NCBI RefSeq assembly: GCF_902167145.1
Contig: NC_050099.1
Span: 8,074,434-8,138,433 of the forward strand
DNA from: Zea mays
Lineage: Eukaryota; Streptophyta; Magnoliopsida; Poales; Poaceae
Length of the DNA stretch: 64,000 nt
Direction: 5' to 3'
The notes under the pieces were generated by a model, which was not told the origin of the DNA, did no database searches, and saw nothing but the letters and a program-made list of their open reading frames with translations. Made by a program: the position numbers and the translations under genes. Shown piece after piece: positions 42,826 through 55,523 of this stretch; within the stretch, counting starts at the first letter, position 1; each line of letters starts with the position of its first letter.

Positions 42826-45524
42826 TGTGATACCCCAATTTTCTGAAAAGAAGCTAAATTTCCATTTCTCTTTTCTTTCATGTTCTTGTGGCATTGGGGT
42901 TTGGAGTTTCAGGAGGCATTCCTCAGGGAAACAGTAGATCTTTTGGCATTTTTTCTGCTAGGGTCGGGAGCTCAGATGGGAGAGCGAGTTTGGGCCATTG
43001 ATCTCGATCCGATGGATGGGAGCCCCCCTCTCCTCCCCAACCCTAGCTGACCCCCTCTCCCTCTCCCCAATTGTTGCAGCCGCACCCTCCCTCTTCCTCT
43101 CCTCCCCATTTGCAGCCGCCCTCTACCCTCTCCACGACTTCCTCCCCCCTCTAGATCTCCCCCCACGCAGCAAGGATCGAGAAGAGGAGGAGCACGTTGA
43201 ATTGAAGAGGAAGAGAGGATCAAGGAGATGTTCTACCCCATCTCTTCTTGTAGTTTTTCTTGGGGAAACCCTAGGTAAGGATAAGATCTATGTTCCTCCC
43301 TGTAATTATATGTTTTTGGAGGTTATGAATCATGGGGATTGAAGGATTAGAGGTTGGATTAGATGGGGGGTTAGTTTTTTATCTCAAAATTAGTTTATGC
43401 AGAATGGCAGATTCGAATGTTTCTATTCCTACCAGTTTTCCGTGCTCTTAGTGGCCTCAAAAAAATAAAAAAGTCTATCTATGAGTCGTAGATAATTTGT
43501 AGATCTTTCCGTGGCCGCGAAGAATACCCCAATCGGACATCAGATCAGAAAGTTATTGCAGTTTGATTATAGCAGTTTTTCAGTCTCACAATTCTGTGTA
43601 GAATCTGTTCTCTTAAGATTTAGGAAATTTTATCAACAGAATTAAACTTTAGATTGGTAAAAGAAGTTGTAGATAATTTCATAAGCTTTCTAGATTGTTA
43701 AAGAGTGCATTCATATGAATTTGGAAACTCTAGTTATGTTTGTTTTACTGTGGCTGTTCCTGTTTGCCTCACAAAAATGAGCGGGTCTGTTCACTGGTAG
43801 GTTTCATCTAGTAAATTGCCGAATTGGCTCTTCCAACTATGGAGACTTTTGTAGAGGGATAAAATGTCTTACTTCCAGCGGAATTTCAAAATTTTTGATA
43901 GAGTAATTTGGGAGATAACGAATTTTGAATTTAACTATGCTGTTGTGTGAAACACATTCAATCAGTTGTTTTAGAACTTATAGATGGCTGAATTTAATTA
44001 TCCATTGAATACTGAAGTTGTAGAGTATTTTATGTAAATACTCCTAGAGTATTTGTTTGATATCACCACTGTTATAATTTTAAAGATACAAAATTAACAA
44101 ACAGCGCTGCTGATGTATGGCATGTGGTTCAGGATGGGAGTCTTTCCACCAGGTCTTGGTTTCCAGTGTAGAAGCGAATTGTTGATTGTTGGCAAATATT
44201 TGTGAAATAATTGTACTAAGTTTTGTGCGCGCTAGGAGGTGGCTACACTCCAGATCATGCCCAGTACATTTTTCTTCTTCGATGAAGGCAAGTGAATGTA
44301 GCGGTGGTTGCTACCGTTTTGACCTGTTACTTCTATCGCCTGCACTCTAATATTCAAAATTATTGAATTCTTTCATAATTGAACTATATGATGATATTTT
44401 ACTTGATTGTATTATATTGATGCTCTATCATATATTGATGATGATTATGGTTCGAGTATGACCCATGAGATTAATTCACACCGCTGAAGGCAGATGAAAC
44501 ATTTTTTGAGGTTGGTATTGTATCTGAAGGCAGATGAAGCATTATTTGAGGTTGGTATTGTATCTGAAGGCAGATGAAGTAATATTTGAGGTTTGTATTG
44601 TACTTGAAGGCAGATGAAGTATTAATTGAGGTTTGTATTGTACCTGAAGGAAGTCTAGTTTATTGATAAATGCAGCATGCCATATACATTGCATGACTCA
44701 TTTGCATCTGAAGATTTGTCGTGACCTATGGTCCGACCGTACCGGTACAACTTAGCATCGTACGTTACCCGAGGAGGGGTACGATGCGGCTTCATACCCT
44801 TAGAGGTATGAAGGTAGAGGACATATGCATTGCATTCATATGAATTCATTGAAGTGATATTTGCAGATGATGTGGTTTTATACCCTCAGAGGTATTAAGA
44901 CAGAGAACCTGCACATTGCATTCTTGTGCATACATTGAGTGATATTTGCAGGTATTGTTGACGCAGGGAAGTGTTATACAACCTATCGTGGTTGTTCGAG
45001 GAAATGAGATGATATTGGTTATATTAGGACTACTGAGTTCTATATCTACAAGTATTTCTGATCTTATTTGTGATTTTTTTACAATGTTGATTAATTCAAT
45101 TTATGGTTTAAATATCTCGTCAAAACAATTTGCTTGCTGAGATGTTTCATCTCACTTGCATTACTCAATGCAGGTGTTTGTTATTCATCAAGGGGAGTGG
45201 GAAGTAGCAGCACATCCACCTTCACTCTAATAATAAAGCTACCTAGGCGCAGTCATGATTTAATTAGAAACTTCTTGTCAAAGGATGTTTGTTTTTAACT
45301 AGTCGTGCGCAGTGGTTAATTCAGTTCATGTCGTTATGGTTGTGTTCCCATTGCTAGCAGATTATTAATGTCTATTATGTTTTCTTATCATGATATCTAT
45401 TTATACTTTGTTGCTTCCCCGTTTATGCATTTTTCAAAGGAGATGTTGTCGAAATTTTATATATGAATGTTAGATGTGTAGCTTAGTAGCATTCTGGGGT
45501 GTTTTTGGATCTTGGAGGGTTACA
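42826..45524 (+). repeat. 5' LTR of the long-LTR element (2699 bp)
   Basis: TGTGATACCCC...GAGGGTTACA. It includes a GC-rich block at about 42990-43220 with conserved but probably meaningless short frames on both strands, and a 40-bp tandem array at 44484-44650. Confidence 0.88.
44484..44650 (+). repeat. 40-bp tandem repeats, four copies plus a partial
   Basis: Units begin CTGAAGGCAGATGAA at 44484, 44524, 44564 and 44604, with a partial at 44644. The same array occurs in the other LTR at 48920-49086, so it belongs to the family LTR. Confidence 0.9.
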
Positions 45525-47251
45525 GTTGTTATCAAAGCATAGGCTTTAGATTCTTGGCAATTTGAAGATAAATTTGACACACTTGCACATATATGAAGGG
45601 TATGGGTTCAAATATCTTTGATATATATTTATGTCTTTGAAGTGCAGATGACAATAATTTCACCCTTCCCTATTCCTTTATGGTGATGTGGTAAGTTGTT
45701 TATGACTTAATGCCTGATATAATCTATCTCTAAATCTTTATATTGTCTTATTAATGCGTTTGATATCGCTGGTCTTTTGTGAGATTAAAGTTGTTATTAT
45801 GCTTGTGATATACAAGTATGCCTATGTTGTTTTCACCATGTTTTTCATGGTTGAGTTTTATTACAATAATATTGTTATATATGCTTGATTGAGGATGTTT
45901 CTAAGAGGAGTGTGAATTGCGTGTTTTGGGTTACAAGGCAACCACCAATTTGAATTTAAGTTGTTGAGCGGTTGGTGGTAAGTTCCAACTGTCTTTGCAA
46001 AGAATGATTGTTTATGTCGAGAAATCAGTTCTAAAGAAATGAATATTGGTACTTTATATGGATTTTTTGGGGGAAGTCTTTACATAGCCATAATGGCTTA
46101 CATGTCTCACTTCTATTGTGTGTTTTAGTAGCCACAAAGCCTAGATGTGGTTTAAAGTGGTTGCCTGATAGTCATGCTAATTGTAGAATAAATCTTTGAT
46201 TTTCTTGATCCATTGATTATGTATTAATACGTTGAGGATCTGATGGTTCTCTCCCTGATGCATGCTTGTGGAGCCATTGTTGGGCCACTTATCTATTGGT
46301 TTGAATGAAGTCATTGCCTAGCCTAGAGTTGGTTGTGTGTGGTTAGTCACCTATTCCTAAATGGTGTGGTTTTTACATCAGCTTGAGATGTTTGTCAAAT
46401 GTGTGAAGGATTATGGGGTTATTATTGACCATGTATGTCTTGTACTTTGAGTGCATCGTATGATAGAATGAAATGTAAGTTTCTGAACTACAGTAGATGA
46501 AGACTTATATTATGTGTAGGTTAACCTTACTAGTTTGGATATTTTTCTTATTGAGTTGTTGGATGAAGTATAGTGACATTGGTTAAGCAAGTATTGTGTT
46601 GTTGTTGTGCTGTCAGTGCTCTTTGTGGAGTTTTTGGCATTTCTTCGATGAACTGTGCTGCGCAGAATGTTATTGGCTTCTTGTCGGCTTTATTGCTCCA
46701 TTAGTTCTGTAGACTTTCTCCCTTTTGTGGGGTGCAGAGAATGTGAGATTACATGATTATCTTTTCATGATGGCAAGAACAAGGTTTAGGAAGATTAGGA
46801 GTTTTGTTTCAATAGAACTACTTGTTTTGGTGGTGTTTTGAGGTGAGGTGTTTGATCTTCTTATACATTCATCTATTGTGGATGTCTCACTATTGAATTA
46901 AAATGAATTGTTGAAGCTGGTAAGGGTTGTGCTTAGTGCATATCACCCCTTCATAAAAGAGTGTTGTTTTAATACATTGATGTTGATGTATAGCTGCATC
47001 CAAATTCGATGGTGTGAAATCGTAGTGTTCATTGCATCTATGACTTGCTTTGAGCTTCATTGCATGGTGTTTCATGCTTGATATCAGGTTGTGTAGTTTC
47101 CTTAGACAATTAGTCCGAGGTAGATGTTCTTGTGTTAATTAAGACCATTAATGGACCCATGTTTTGAATGGTGGTGCTATATGGGGTACCTTGGATGCTT
47201 TGCTTGGAAGTGGTCGAATTTGAGGGCGAATTCTTTTTAAGGGGGGTAGAG
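45525..47251 (+). other. Non-coding interior of the long-LTR element
   Basis: A decayed primer site TGTTATCAAAGCA begins at about 45528 (compare TGGTATCAGAGCA). No frame above about 60 codons and no recognisable gag, protease, RT or integrase motif. Purine tract AAGGGGGGTAGAG at 47239-47251. Confidence 0.75.
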
Positions 47252-49960
47252 TGTGATACCCCAATTTTCTGAAAAGAAGTTAAATTTTCGTTTCTCTTTT
47301 CTTTCATGTTCTGTGGCATTGGGGTTTGGAGTTTCAGGAGGCATTCCTCAGGGAAACAGTAGATCTTTTGACATTTTTTCCGTTGGGGTCGGGAGCTCAG
47401 ATGGGAGAGCGAGTTCGGGCCATTGATCTCGATCCGATGGATGGGAGCCCCCCTCTCCTCCCCAACCCTAGCCGACCCCCTCTCCCTCTCCCCAATTGTT
47501 GCAGCCACCCCCTCCCTCTTCCTCTCCTCCCCATTTGCAGCTGCCCTCTACCCTCTCCACGACTTCCTCCCACCTCTAGATCTCCCCCCACGCAGCAAGG
47601 ATCGAGAAGAGGAGGAGCACGTTGAATTGAAGAGGAAGAGAGGATCAAGGAGATGTTCTACCCCATCTCTTCTTGTAGTTTTTCTTGGGGACCACCTAGG
47701 TAAGGATAAGATCCATGTTCCTCCCTGTAATTATGTGTTTTTGGAGGTTGTGAATCATGGGGATTGAAGGATTAGAGGTTGGATTAGATGGGGGGGGTCA
47801 GTTTTTGATCTCGAAATTAGTTTCTGCAGAATGGCAGATTCGACTGTTTCTGTTCCTACCAGTTTTCCATGCTCTTAGTGGCCTAAAAAAATAAAAAGTC
47901 TATCCATGAGTCGTAGATAATTTGTAGATCTTTCTGTGGCCGCGAAGAACACCCCAATCGGACATCAGATCAGAAAGTTATTGCAGTTTGATTATAGCAG
48001 TTTTTCAGTCTCACAATTCTGTGTAGAATCTGTTCTCTTAAGATTTAGGAACTTTTATCAACAGAATTAAACTTTAGGTTGGCAAAAGAAGTTGTAGATA
48101 ATTTCATAAGCTTTCCAGATTGTTAAAGAGTGCATTCATATGAATTTTGAAACTCCAGTCATGTTTGTTTTACTGTGGCTGTTCCTGTTTGCCTGACAAA
48201 AATGAGCGGGTCTGTTCACTGGTAGATTTCATCTAGTAAATGGCCGAATTGGCTCTTCCAACTATGGAGACTTTTGTAGAGGGATAAAATATCTTACCTC
48301 CAGCGGAATTACATAATTTTTGGTTGAGCAGTTTGGGAGATAACGAATTTTGAATTAACTATGCTGTTGTCTGAAATAGATTCAGTCAGTTATCTTGTCA
48401 GATGTTTTAGAACTTATAGATGGCTGAATTTAATTATCAATTGAATACCGAAGTTGTAGAGTATTTTGCGTAGATACTCCTAAAATATTTGTTTGATATC
48501 ACCACAGTTATAATTTTAAAGATACAAAATTAACAAACAGTGTTGCTGCTGTATGTCATGTGGTTCAGGGTGGGAGTCTTTCCTCCATGTCTTGGTTTCC
48601 AGTGTAGGAGCGAATTGTTGATTGTTGGCAAATATTTGTGAAATATTTGTACTAAGTTCTATGCGCGCTAGCAGGTGGCTACACTACAAGTCATGCCCAG
48701 TACATTTTTCTTCTTCGATCAAGGCAAGTGAATGTAGCGGTGGTTGCTACCGTTTTGACCTGTTACTTCTATCGCCTACACTCTAATATTCATAATTATT
48801 GAATTCTTTCATAATTGAACTATATGATGATATTTTACTTGATTGTATTATATTGATGCTCTATCATATATTGATGATGATTATGGTTCGAGTATGACCC
48901 ATGAGTTTAATTCACACCCCTGAAGGCAGATGAAGCATTATTTGAGGGTGGTATTGTATCTGAAGGCAGATGAAGCAATATTTGATGTTGGTATTGTATC
49001 TGAAGGCATATGAAGTATTATTTGAAGTTTGTATTGTACTTGAAGGCAGATGAAGTATTAATTGAGGTTTGTATTGTAACTGAAGGAAGTCTAGTTTATT
49101 GATAAATGCAACATGCCATATACATTGCATGACTCATTTGCATATGAAGTTTTGTCGTGACCTATGGTCTGACCATACCGGTACAACTTAGCATCGTACG
49201 TTGCCCGAGGAGGGGTACGATGCGGCTTCATACCCTTAGAGGTATGAAGGCAGAGGACATATGCATTGCATTCATATGAATTCATTGAAGTGATATTTGC
49301 AGATGATGTGGTTTTATACCCTCAGAGGTACGAAGACAGAGATCCTACACATTGCATTCCTGTGAATACATTGAGTGATATTTGCAGGTATTGTTGACGC
49401 AGGGAAGTGTTATACAACCTATCGTGGTTGTTCGAGGAAATGAGATGGTATTGGTTATATTGGGACTACTGAGTTCTATATCTACAACTATTTCTGATCT
49501 TATTTGTGGTTCTTTTAGAATGTTGATTAATTCAATTTGTGGTTTAAATATCTCGTCAAAACAATTTGCTTGCTGAGATGTTTCATCTCACTCTTGCATT
49601 ACTCAATGCAGGTGTTTGTTATTCATCAAGGGGAGTGGGAAGTAGCAGCACATTTACCTTCACTCTCATAATAACGCTGCCTAGGCGCAGTCATGATTTA
49701 ATTAGAAACTTCTTGTCAAAGGATGTTTGTTTTTAACTAGTCGTGCGGAGTGGTTAATTCAGTTCATGCCGTTATGGTTGTGTTCCCATTGCTAGCAGAT
49801 TATTAATGTCTATTATGTTTTCTTATCATGATATCTATTTATACTTTGTTGCTTCCCCGTTTATGCAATTTTCAAAGGAGATGCTGTCGAAATTTTATAT
49901 ATGAATGTTAGATGTGTAGCTTAGTAGCATTCTGGGGTTTTTGGATCCCGGGGTGTTACA
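47252..49960 (+). repeat. 3' LTR of the long-LTR element (2709 bp)
   Basis: TGTGATACCCC...GGGGTGTTACA, aligned with 42826-45524 throughout, including the GC-rich block (about 47415-47645) and the 40-bp array (48920-49086). Confidence 0.88.
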
Positions 49961-50844
49961 TTAGCAGGCACCAACGACTAAGTGGGTCACCGAATAGTCT
50001 AGTACCCCCACCGAAAGTCTGATGCCCTCCCAAAAAGGCAAGCAGCCAATCAGCGGATTTGGCGACCATTGAATAGGAGTTGTCTGATGTGCACCAGACA
50101 GTCTGGTGTACCCGCAGACAAAGGAAGGCTAAGAGCTTCCAAATGAAGCTGCAACGACTCCTAGCCCCATCGGGCTATAAAAGAAGCCCATAGACACCAT
50201 GGAGTAGTACACCCAATCATCACAAGTGCACTACAACTCCAAGACTTCGTGACCTTGCAGCTCAGTGAATTGAGAGAGATTTGAGCGTATTTCTAAGCTG
50301 TTACTCTGTCGTTTTGTTATTGCGCTCTTGTCTTTGCTTTCTCGCGTGTTGTTGCTGCGTTATGTACTTGTGTGTGTTCTTACTCCCTCACTATGATTTT
50401 GGATTGTGATCATCGTGTGCAAGGCGTGAGAGACTCCAACTTGTGGAGATTCCTCACAAATGGGTTGAGATATAAGGAAGAATAACATGGCACTTAAGTT
50501 TGATCTTTGGATCACTTGAGAGGGGTTGAGTGCAACCCTTGACCGAAGGAGGTCACCACAACGGGGAGTAGGCTTTGGCCGAACCATGGGAAAATCGCCA
50601 TGTCTTTTGTTCATTTTACTTTACTCTAATTTTTGTCTTCCTTAGTGCCTAAACTTCACTTGTGATATTGCTCCTACTTTAATACACATCTCAAGAGAGC
50701 AATCAAGTGAAGAGTCTATTTTTCTCTCTTCTTCTCATCTAAACATAGTTTTAATTTACACTAACACTTTTTATAGACCAAGTTTGTGTGTTTGAAGTAA
50801 GTTTTGCAGGATCACCTATTCACCCCACTCTAGGTGCTCCCAAT

Positions 50845-50856
50845 TGGTATCATAGC
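50845..50856 (+). other. Primer binding site of the second Opie-like element
   Basis: TGGTATCATAGC, one mismatch from the initiator tRNA-Met complement, 2 nt after the LTR end. Confidence 0.8.
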
Positions 50857-50891
50857 CATTCTCTCCATCAAGGGACTAACTGCCCAAAGAT

Positions 50892-53161
50892 ATGGATCCT
50901 AAAGGGAGGGCGAAGGTGGCCGAGGAGAAGAAGATCCCCTTCTGGCAAGAAGAAGAAGGACGGGAAGAAGAAGCGCATCAAGAAGATAGTCTACTACGAC
51001 AGCGATGCTTCTTCATCTTCACCAAGGGAGGACGACGATTCATCCTCTACAAAGAAAAAGGCAGTTAAACAGAACTACTCTAAGACATCTTTTAATTATT
51101 CTCGCATAACATATAATGCTAATGCTCACTTTCTATCTATTGCTCTTGGCAAACCTCCTCACTTTGATGGTGAGGACTATTCTTGATGGAGTCATAAAAT
51201 ATGTAATCATATGTTTTCTCTTTATCCTAGCATTTGAGACGTAGTTGAAAATGGAATGAAATACGTAGATAGTGATGATGAGAATTACAATGCTATTCAC
51301 ATGCAAGAAATGATTCACAAAATTACCCAAGCCACTACTGTGCTTTTAACCTCTTTGTGCAACGATGAATAGGACAAGGTTAGTGGCATGGACAAAACCA
51401 AGTATGGAACACCCTCAAGATCTCTCATGAAGGGAATGACATCACCAAGATGGAGTTGATTGGAAGGTGAGCTAGGGAGATTCCCCATGAAGAGAGGGGA
51501 AGAGACAACTGAAACGTACAACAGGCTCAAGACCCTGGGAAACAAGATCCGAAGCTACGAGAGTATAAGATGGATGGATCATGACATCGTGCGACTAATG
51601 AAAGTCATTTACTGTCATTGATCCTAATCTTATAAACTTATTCGTGAGAACCCCATGTACACCAAAATGTTGCCCGAAGAAAATCTTGGAAATTTTGTGA
51701 GCGGGTGCATGATGTCAAAGGAGGCGAGGTACATCGACGACATCACCAACGGACCTCTTCCTCAACACTACAAGTCGCAAAGCGATGGCCAACAAGGATG
51801 CACTCCCCGACAAGTTGGCGAAAATTGAGGCTGCTAGTCTAAATGAGGATGAAATGGCACTTGTGATCAAGGGCTTCAAGACCGCTTTGAAGGGACGCAA
51901 GAAATACCCCAACAAGAGCAAATCAAGGGGAAAGCGTACATGCTTCAAGTGTGGCAAGTCTGGTCATTTTATTGCATAATGTCCCAATAATGAAAATGAC
52001 TAGGACCTAGACAATAAAGGGAAGAAGAAGAAGAAGAATTTCTATAGAAAGAAGAAGGGCGAGGCACACATTGGAAGGAATGGGACTCAGATTGCTCATC
52101 CTCTGACTCCGACGATGAAGGACTCCCCGCCTCCACCTTTGATATGTCTTCCCTCTTCCCCAACGAGTGACATACTTGCCTCATGGCTAAGGAGAATATG
52201 GTACGTACACATGACACTCCTAAGTACACTTCTTCTAGCGATGAGGATTTCAATGATGATTTAGACTATAGCAATATTTTTAAGGGATCAGATAGATCCA
52301 AGATAAATAAAATTAATGAATTAATTGATGCCTTTAATGAAAAATATAGATTACTAGAAAAGTAAGAGGATTTGCTATATGAGGAACATGATATGGTTGT
52401 AGAAGTAGAATGAAATGCATGCTTTTGATTTATCTTCATGTCATGCTTCTATTTCTAGCCTTAAGAGCATAAATGTTGATTTAAATGCTAGATTAGAAAA
52501 GTTGAATGGTTCTAGTTCTTCCTTGGAGCATGTATCAATCTGTACTAGATGTGAAGATCATGATATTGATGCTTGTATTGATCATGCTTCCACTATTGCA
52601 AAGTTGAATGATGAAATTGCTCAATTAAATGTTCAACTTAAAACATGCAAAAATGAATGTTAATTTTTTTGCTCTGGGTGCCTACACCATTGGTAGGCAT
52701 CCCTCCATTAAGAATGAACTTGGTTTCCATGGGGAGCCAAGGACATAAAGAGCCATAAGGCCCCCAACTTCACCAAGGAGAAGGGGAAGGCGCCTATGAC
52801 TAGTAGCTCACATTATTTTAATGATAAGAAGAACCATGCCTTTATTTATACTCATGTTAAGTATGCTAAAAATGTTCATCATGATGCTTGTAATGATCGT
52901 CCTATTTTACATATGCGTCATGATGTTGCTTTTGCTCCTCGCACTATGATTGCTTCATCTAGTGGTTCAGATGCTCATTATAGGAGTAGACCTAGGCGAC
53001 GTGCATCTCATGTTGTTTCTCATGCACCTAAGGATAGGAATTCATCTCATGGTCCTTCTATGCTATTTTGTACTTTTGATGCATCATATGTGCTTTATTG
53101 TAAGAATGATAGAAATGTTGCATCCAATGTGGGTCCCAAAAGCAAGAAGGGTAAGACTTGT
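50892..53161 (+). pseudogene. Copia gag of the second Opie-like element
   Basis: ATG at 50892 (MDPKGRAK), quickly shifting into the Lys-rich frame (KKKKDGKKKRIKKIVYYDSDASSSS). The domain with GKPPHFDGEDYS ends at TGA where Trp is expected (51186). The gag-polypeptide domain continues broken through 51700. The zinc knuckle at 51941-51982 reads CFKCGKSGHFIA, then TAA in place of the residue before the final Cys, so the nucleocapsid is cut inside its own metal site. The C-terminal region (52183-53160) is partly open and is then interrupted by the solo LTR at 53162. Confidence 0.82.
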
Positions 53162-55523
53162 TGTAACACCCTAAAAATTTAACCATGTTTATAATCCAAA
53201 TATGGTGTGTCCTATGGATGATCGGAGGTCGTAGATGTATAGATCTCGTCGAGATGATTCCGATCAATTACTAGTTTGCCTTGTTTGGAGTCTAGATGAG
53301 TCTTTTCAAGTGCCGGTTGATCTGAGCCATTGGATATTAGGATTGTGGAAGTTTTCTTCTATTGATACCTCCCTAACCCTATCAGCCATGTCCTCCCACC
53401 CCTAGCAGCCATCGCCCTTTTGTGCCTTGCCCCAAGAGAAGATAAGGGAGATGAGGGCATACCGTCGCCCATCGTCGTCGTTCCTCTCCAAGAATTGGTT
53501 GGATTTCCTTTCCTCTCTCTCTTTTCTCCACTTGATGAATGCTTTCCCTTGTTTTGGATGAGTTTTAGGCCCTGCATTTATCCTTTCTTGGTTGGATTAG
53601 ATGGGGGATTAGATTTTGATCTCGAAATTAGTCTCTGTAGAGTGGCAGATTCGATAGTTTCTGTCCATACCAGTTTTCCGTGGTCTTAGTGGCCTCAAAA
53701 AATAAAAAGTCTATCTATCAGTCGTAGATAATTTGTAGATCTTTCTAGTCCACAAAGAACACCTCAATCGGACATCAGATCAGAGAGTAATTGAAGTTTG
53801 ATTATAACAGTTTTTCAATCTCATAATTCTGTGCAGAATCTATTCTCCTAAGATTTAGGCAATCCTATCAACAGAACTTTGAGTTAGTGAGAGATGTTGT
53901 AGATAATTTTATAAGGTTTCCAGATTGATAAAGAGTGTATTCATATGAATTTTAAAACTCCAGTTATGTTTGTCTTAAAGTGGCTATACATGTTTGCCTG
54001 GCAAACCAAGCAGGTCTGTTCACTGGTGGGTTTTATCTAGTAAATGGTCGAATTGGCTCTTCCAACTACAGAGATTTTTGTAAAGGGATAAAAGTTCTTA
54101 CTGCCAGCAAAATTTCATAATTTTTGGTTGAGTGGTTTGGGAGATATCGAACTTTGAAGTTAACTATGTTGCTATCTAAAACAGATTCAGTCAGTTATCT
54201 TGTTAGATGTTTTAAAACTTATAGATTGCAAAATTTAATTATCCATCGAATACTGAAGTTGTAGAGTGTTTTGTGTAGATGCTTCCAGATATTTTGTTTG
54301 ATAGCACTACTATAATAATTTTAAAGATACAAAATTAACAAGCAACACTGCAGCTGTTGGCGGGTGGTATGGAGCAGTGGTTGTTCACGTCAGTGTTGGG
54401 GTTATGCGTAGGCACGGTGTTGATTATTAACAAATGCTATGTGAATGTTTGTACTAAGTTTAATGCCCACAACACATGGTGGGGTTCCAGATCGTACCTA
54501 GTGCCATTCCGAATTCCCGGCGAAGGCGAGTAAAATGCAGTGGTGGTCTACTATCGCTTGATTCGTATCTTATTCCCTATCATTAAGTATTCATAAGTAT
54601 TGCTTGTGTTAAACATGGAATTCTACAATGAGGTTTTATATGAATCGAAAGTATTGATGGTAATGTTAATAATGTTGATGAACATGATTTGAGAATGGTA
54701 TATGTGGTTGACTCACGTCTTTGAGGAAGTTGAAGTTTCTATTATGAAGCATGTTATATGTAGTCAAGTGTTGTTGGCATGTCATGCACATTGCGTCATC
54801 CATCTTGCATTTTGAAGTTATGTCGTGATCTTATGGTCTGACCGTACCAGTACATTTAGCATTGTATGTTGCCCGAGGAGGGGTACGATGCGGCTTCATA
54901 TCCTTAGAGGTATGAAGGAAGAAGTCATCCTTGCATGTGCAGTCATTTGCACTCATGAGGTATATATGAAGTGTGACATTGCTATGTTACTATTGTGGTT
55001 TCTACCTGCGAGGTGTGGTAACTAGGTGTGTTGTACGTTGTATTTGTGCCGCACCTTCCTAATAAGAAGGTTGTGAAATCAAGTGGTGGTAAAACAATGG
55101 TCTTATGTGGTTAAATAGTTTGATATTATTTTACTTGCTGAGATATGTCATCTCACTCTTGCATTACTCAATGTAGGTACTTGATTCATGTTGGGAATGA
55201 GGAAAGTAGCAGCACGTCCACCTTCACTCTCATAATAACCCTGCCTAGGCGCAGCCATGATTCAATTAGAAACTTCTTGTCAAAGGATGTTTGTTTTTAA
55301 CTAGTCATGTGCACTAGTTAATTCAGTTCAACTCATTATGGTTATCTTCCCATTGCTAGCAGATTATTAATGTCTAGTATGTTTTCCTATCATGATATTT
55401 GTTTATACTCTGTTGCTTCCTCGTTTATGCAATTTTCAAAGGAGATGTCGAAATTTTATATATGAATGTTAGATGTGTAGTTTAGTAGCACCTCAGGGTG
55501 TTTGTGGATCCCAGGGTGTTACA
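53162..55523 (+). repeat. Solo LTR related to the long-LTR element (2362 bp)
   Basis: TGTAACACCCT...CAGGGTGTTACA inserted in gag. Flanks CTTGT (53157-53161) and CTTGC (55524-55528) are a target duplication with one later change; the uninterrupted gag at about 998-1010 reads ACTTGCATTTGGG. It shares blocks with the 42826 LTR (for example GAGGAGGGGTACGATGCGG at 54874) but is shorter and more diverged, so it is another subfamily or an older copy. Confidence 0.85.

Larger units (their letters stand above)
42826..49960 (+). mobile_element. Non-coding long-LTR retrotransposon (LARD type), TSD TTAGC
   Basis: 7135 bp with perfect 5-bp duplications TTAGC (42821-42825 and 49961-49965). Two ~2.7-kb LTRs (42826-45524 and 47252-49960) differ at roughly one base in 20-25 over the stretch I compared. 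The 1.7-kb interior has a decayed tRNA primer site and a purine tract but no gag or pol. The purine-tract context (TTCTTTTTAAGGGGGGTAGAG) and the TGTGATACCCC LTR start resemble Tekay/Del chromoviruses, whose proteins it would have to borrow. Confidence 0.88.
42538..50842 (+). repeat. 5' LTR of the second Opie-like element, split
   Basis: 42538-42825 plus 49966-50842 (TTAGC duplicated at 49961-49965) aligns with 5240-6384 of the left Opie-like LTR. It has CCGGACAGTCC-type motifs (42640-42795 and 50075-50115), TATA box TATAAAA at 50174-50180 and end CTCTAGGTGCTCCCA. Confidence 0.85.

Noticed and set aside
42972..43342. Overlapping frames of 83-114 residues in the long LTR, conserved in the second LTR (47397-47767)
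   Set aside because: They repeat only because the LTR is duplicated. The composition is low-complexity (Pro/Ser or Gly/Arg rich from CCCTC-type tracts), both strands are open, and no domain is visible.
44655..45140. Conserved 64-residue frames in the long LTRs (also 49091-49576)
   Set aside because: Conserved as part of the LTR duplication only; no homology or start context that I can support.
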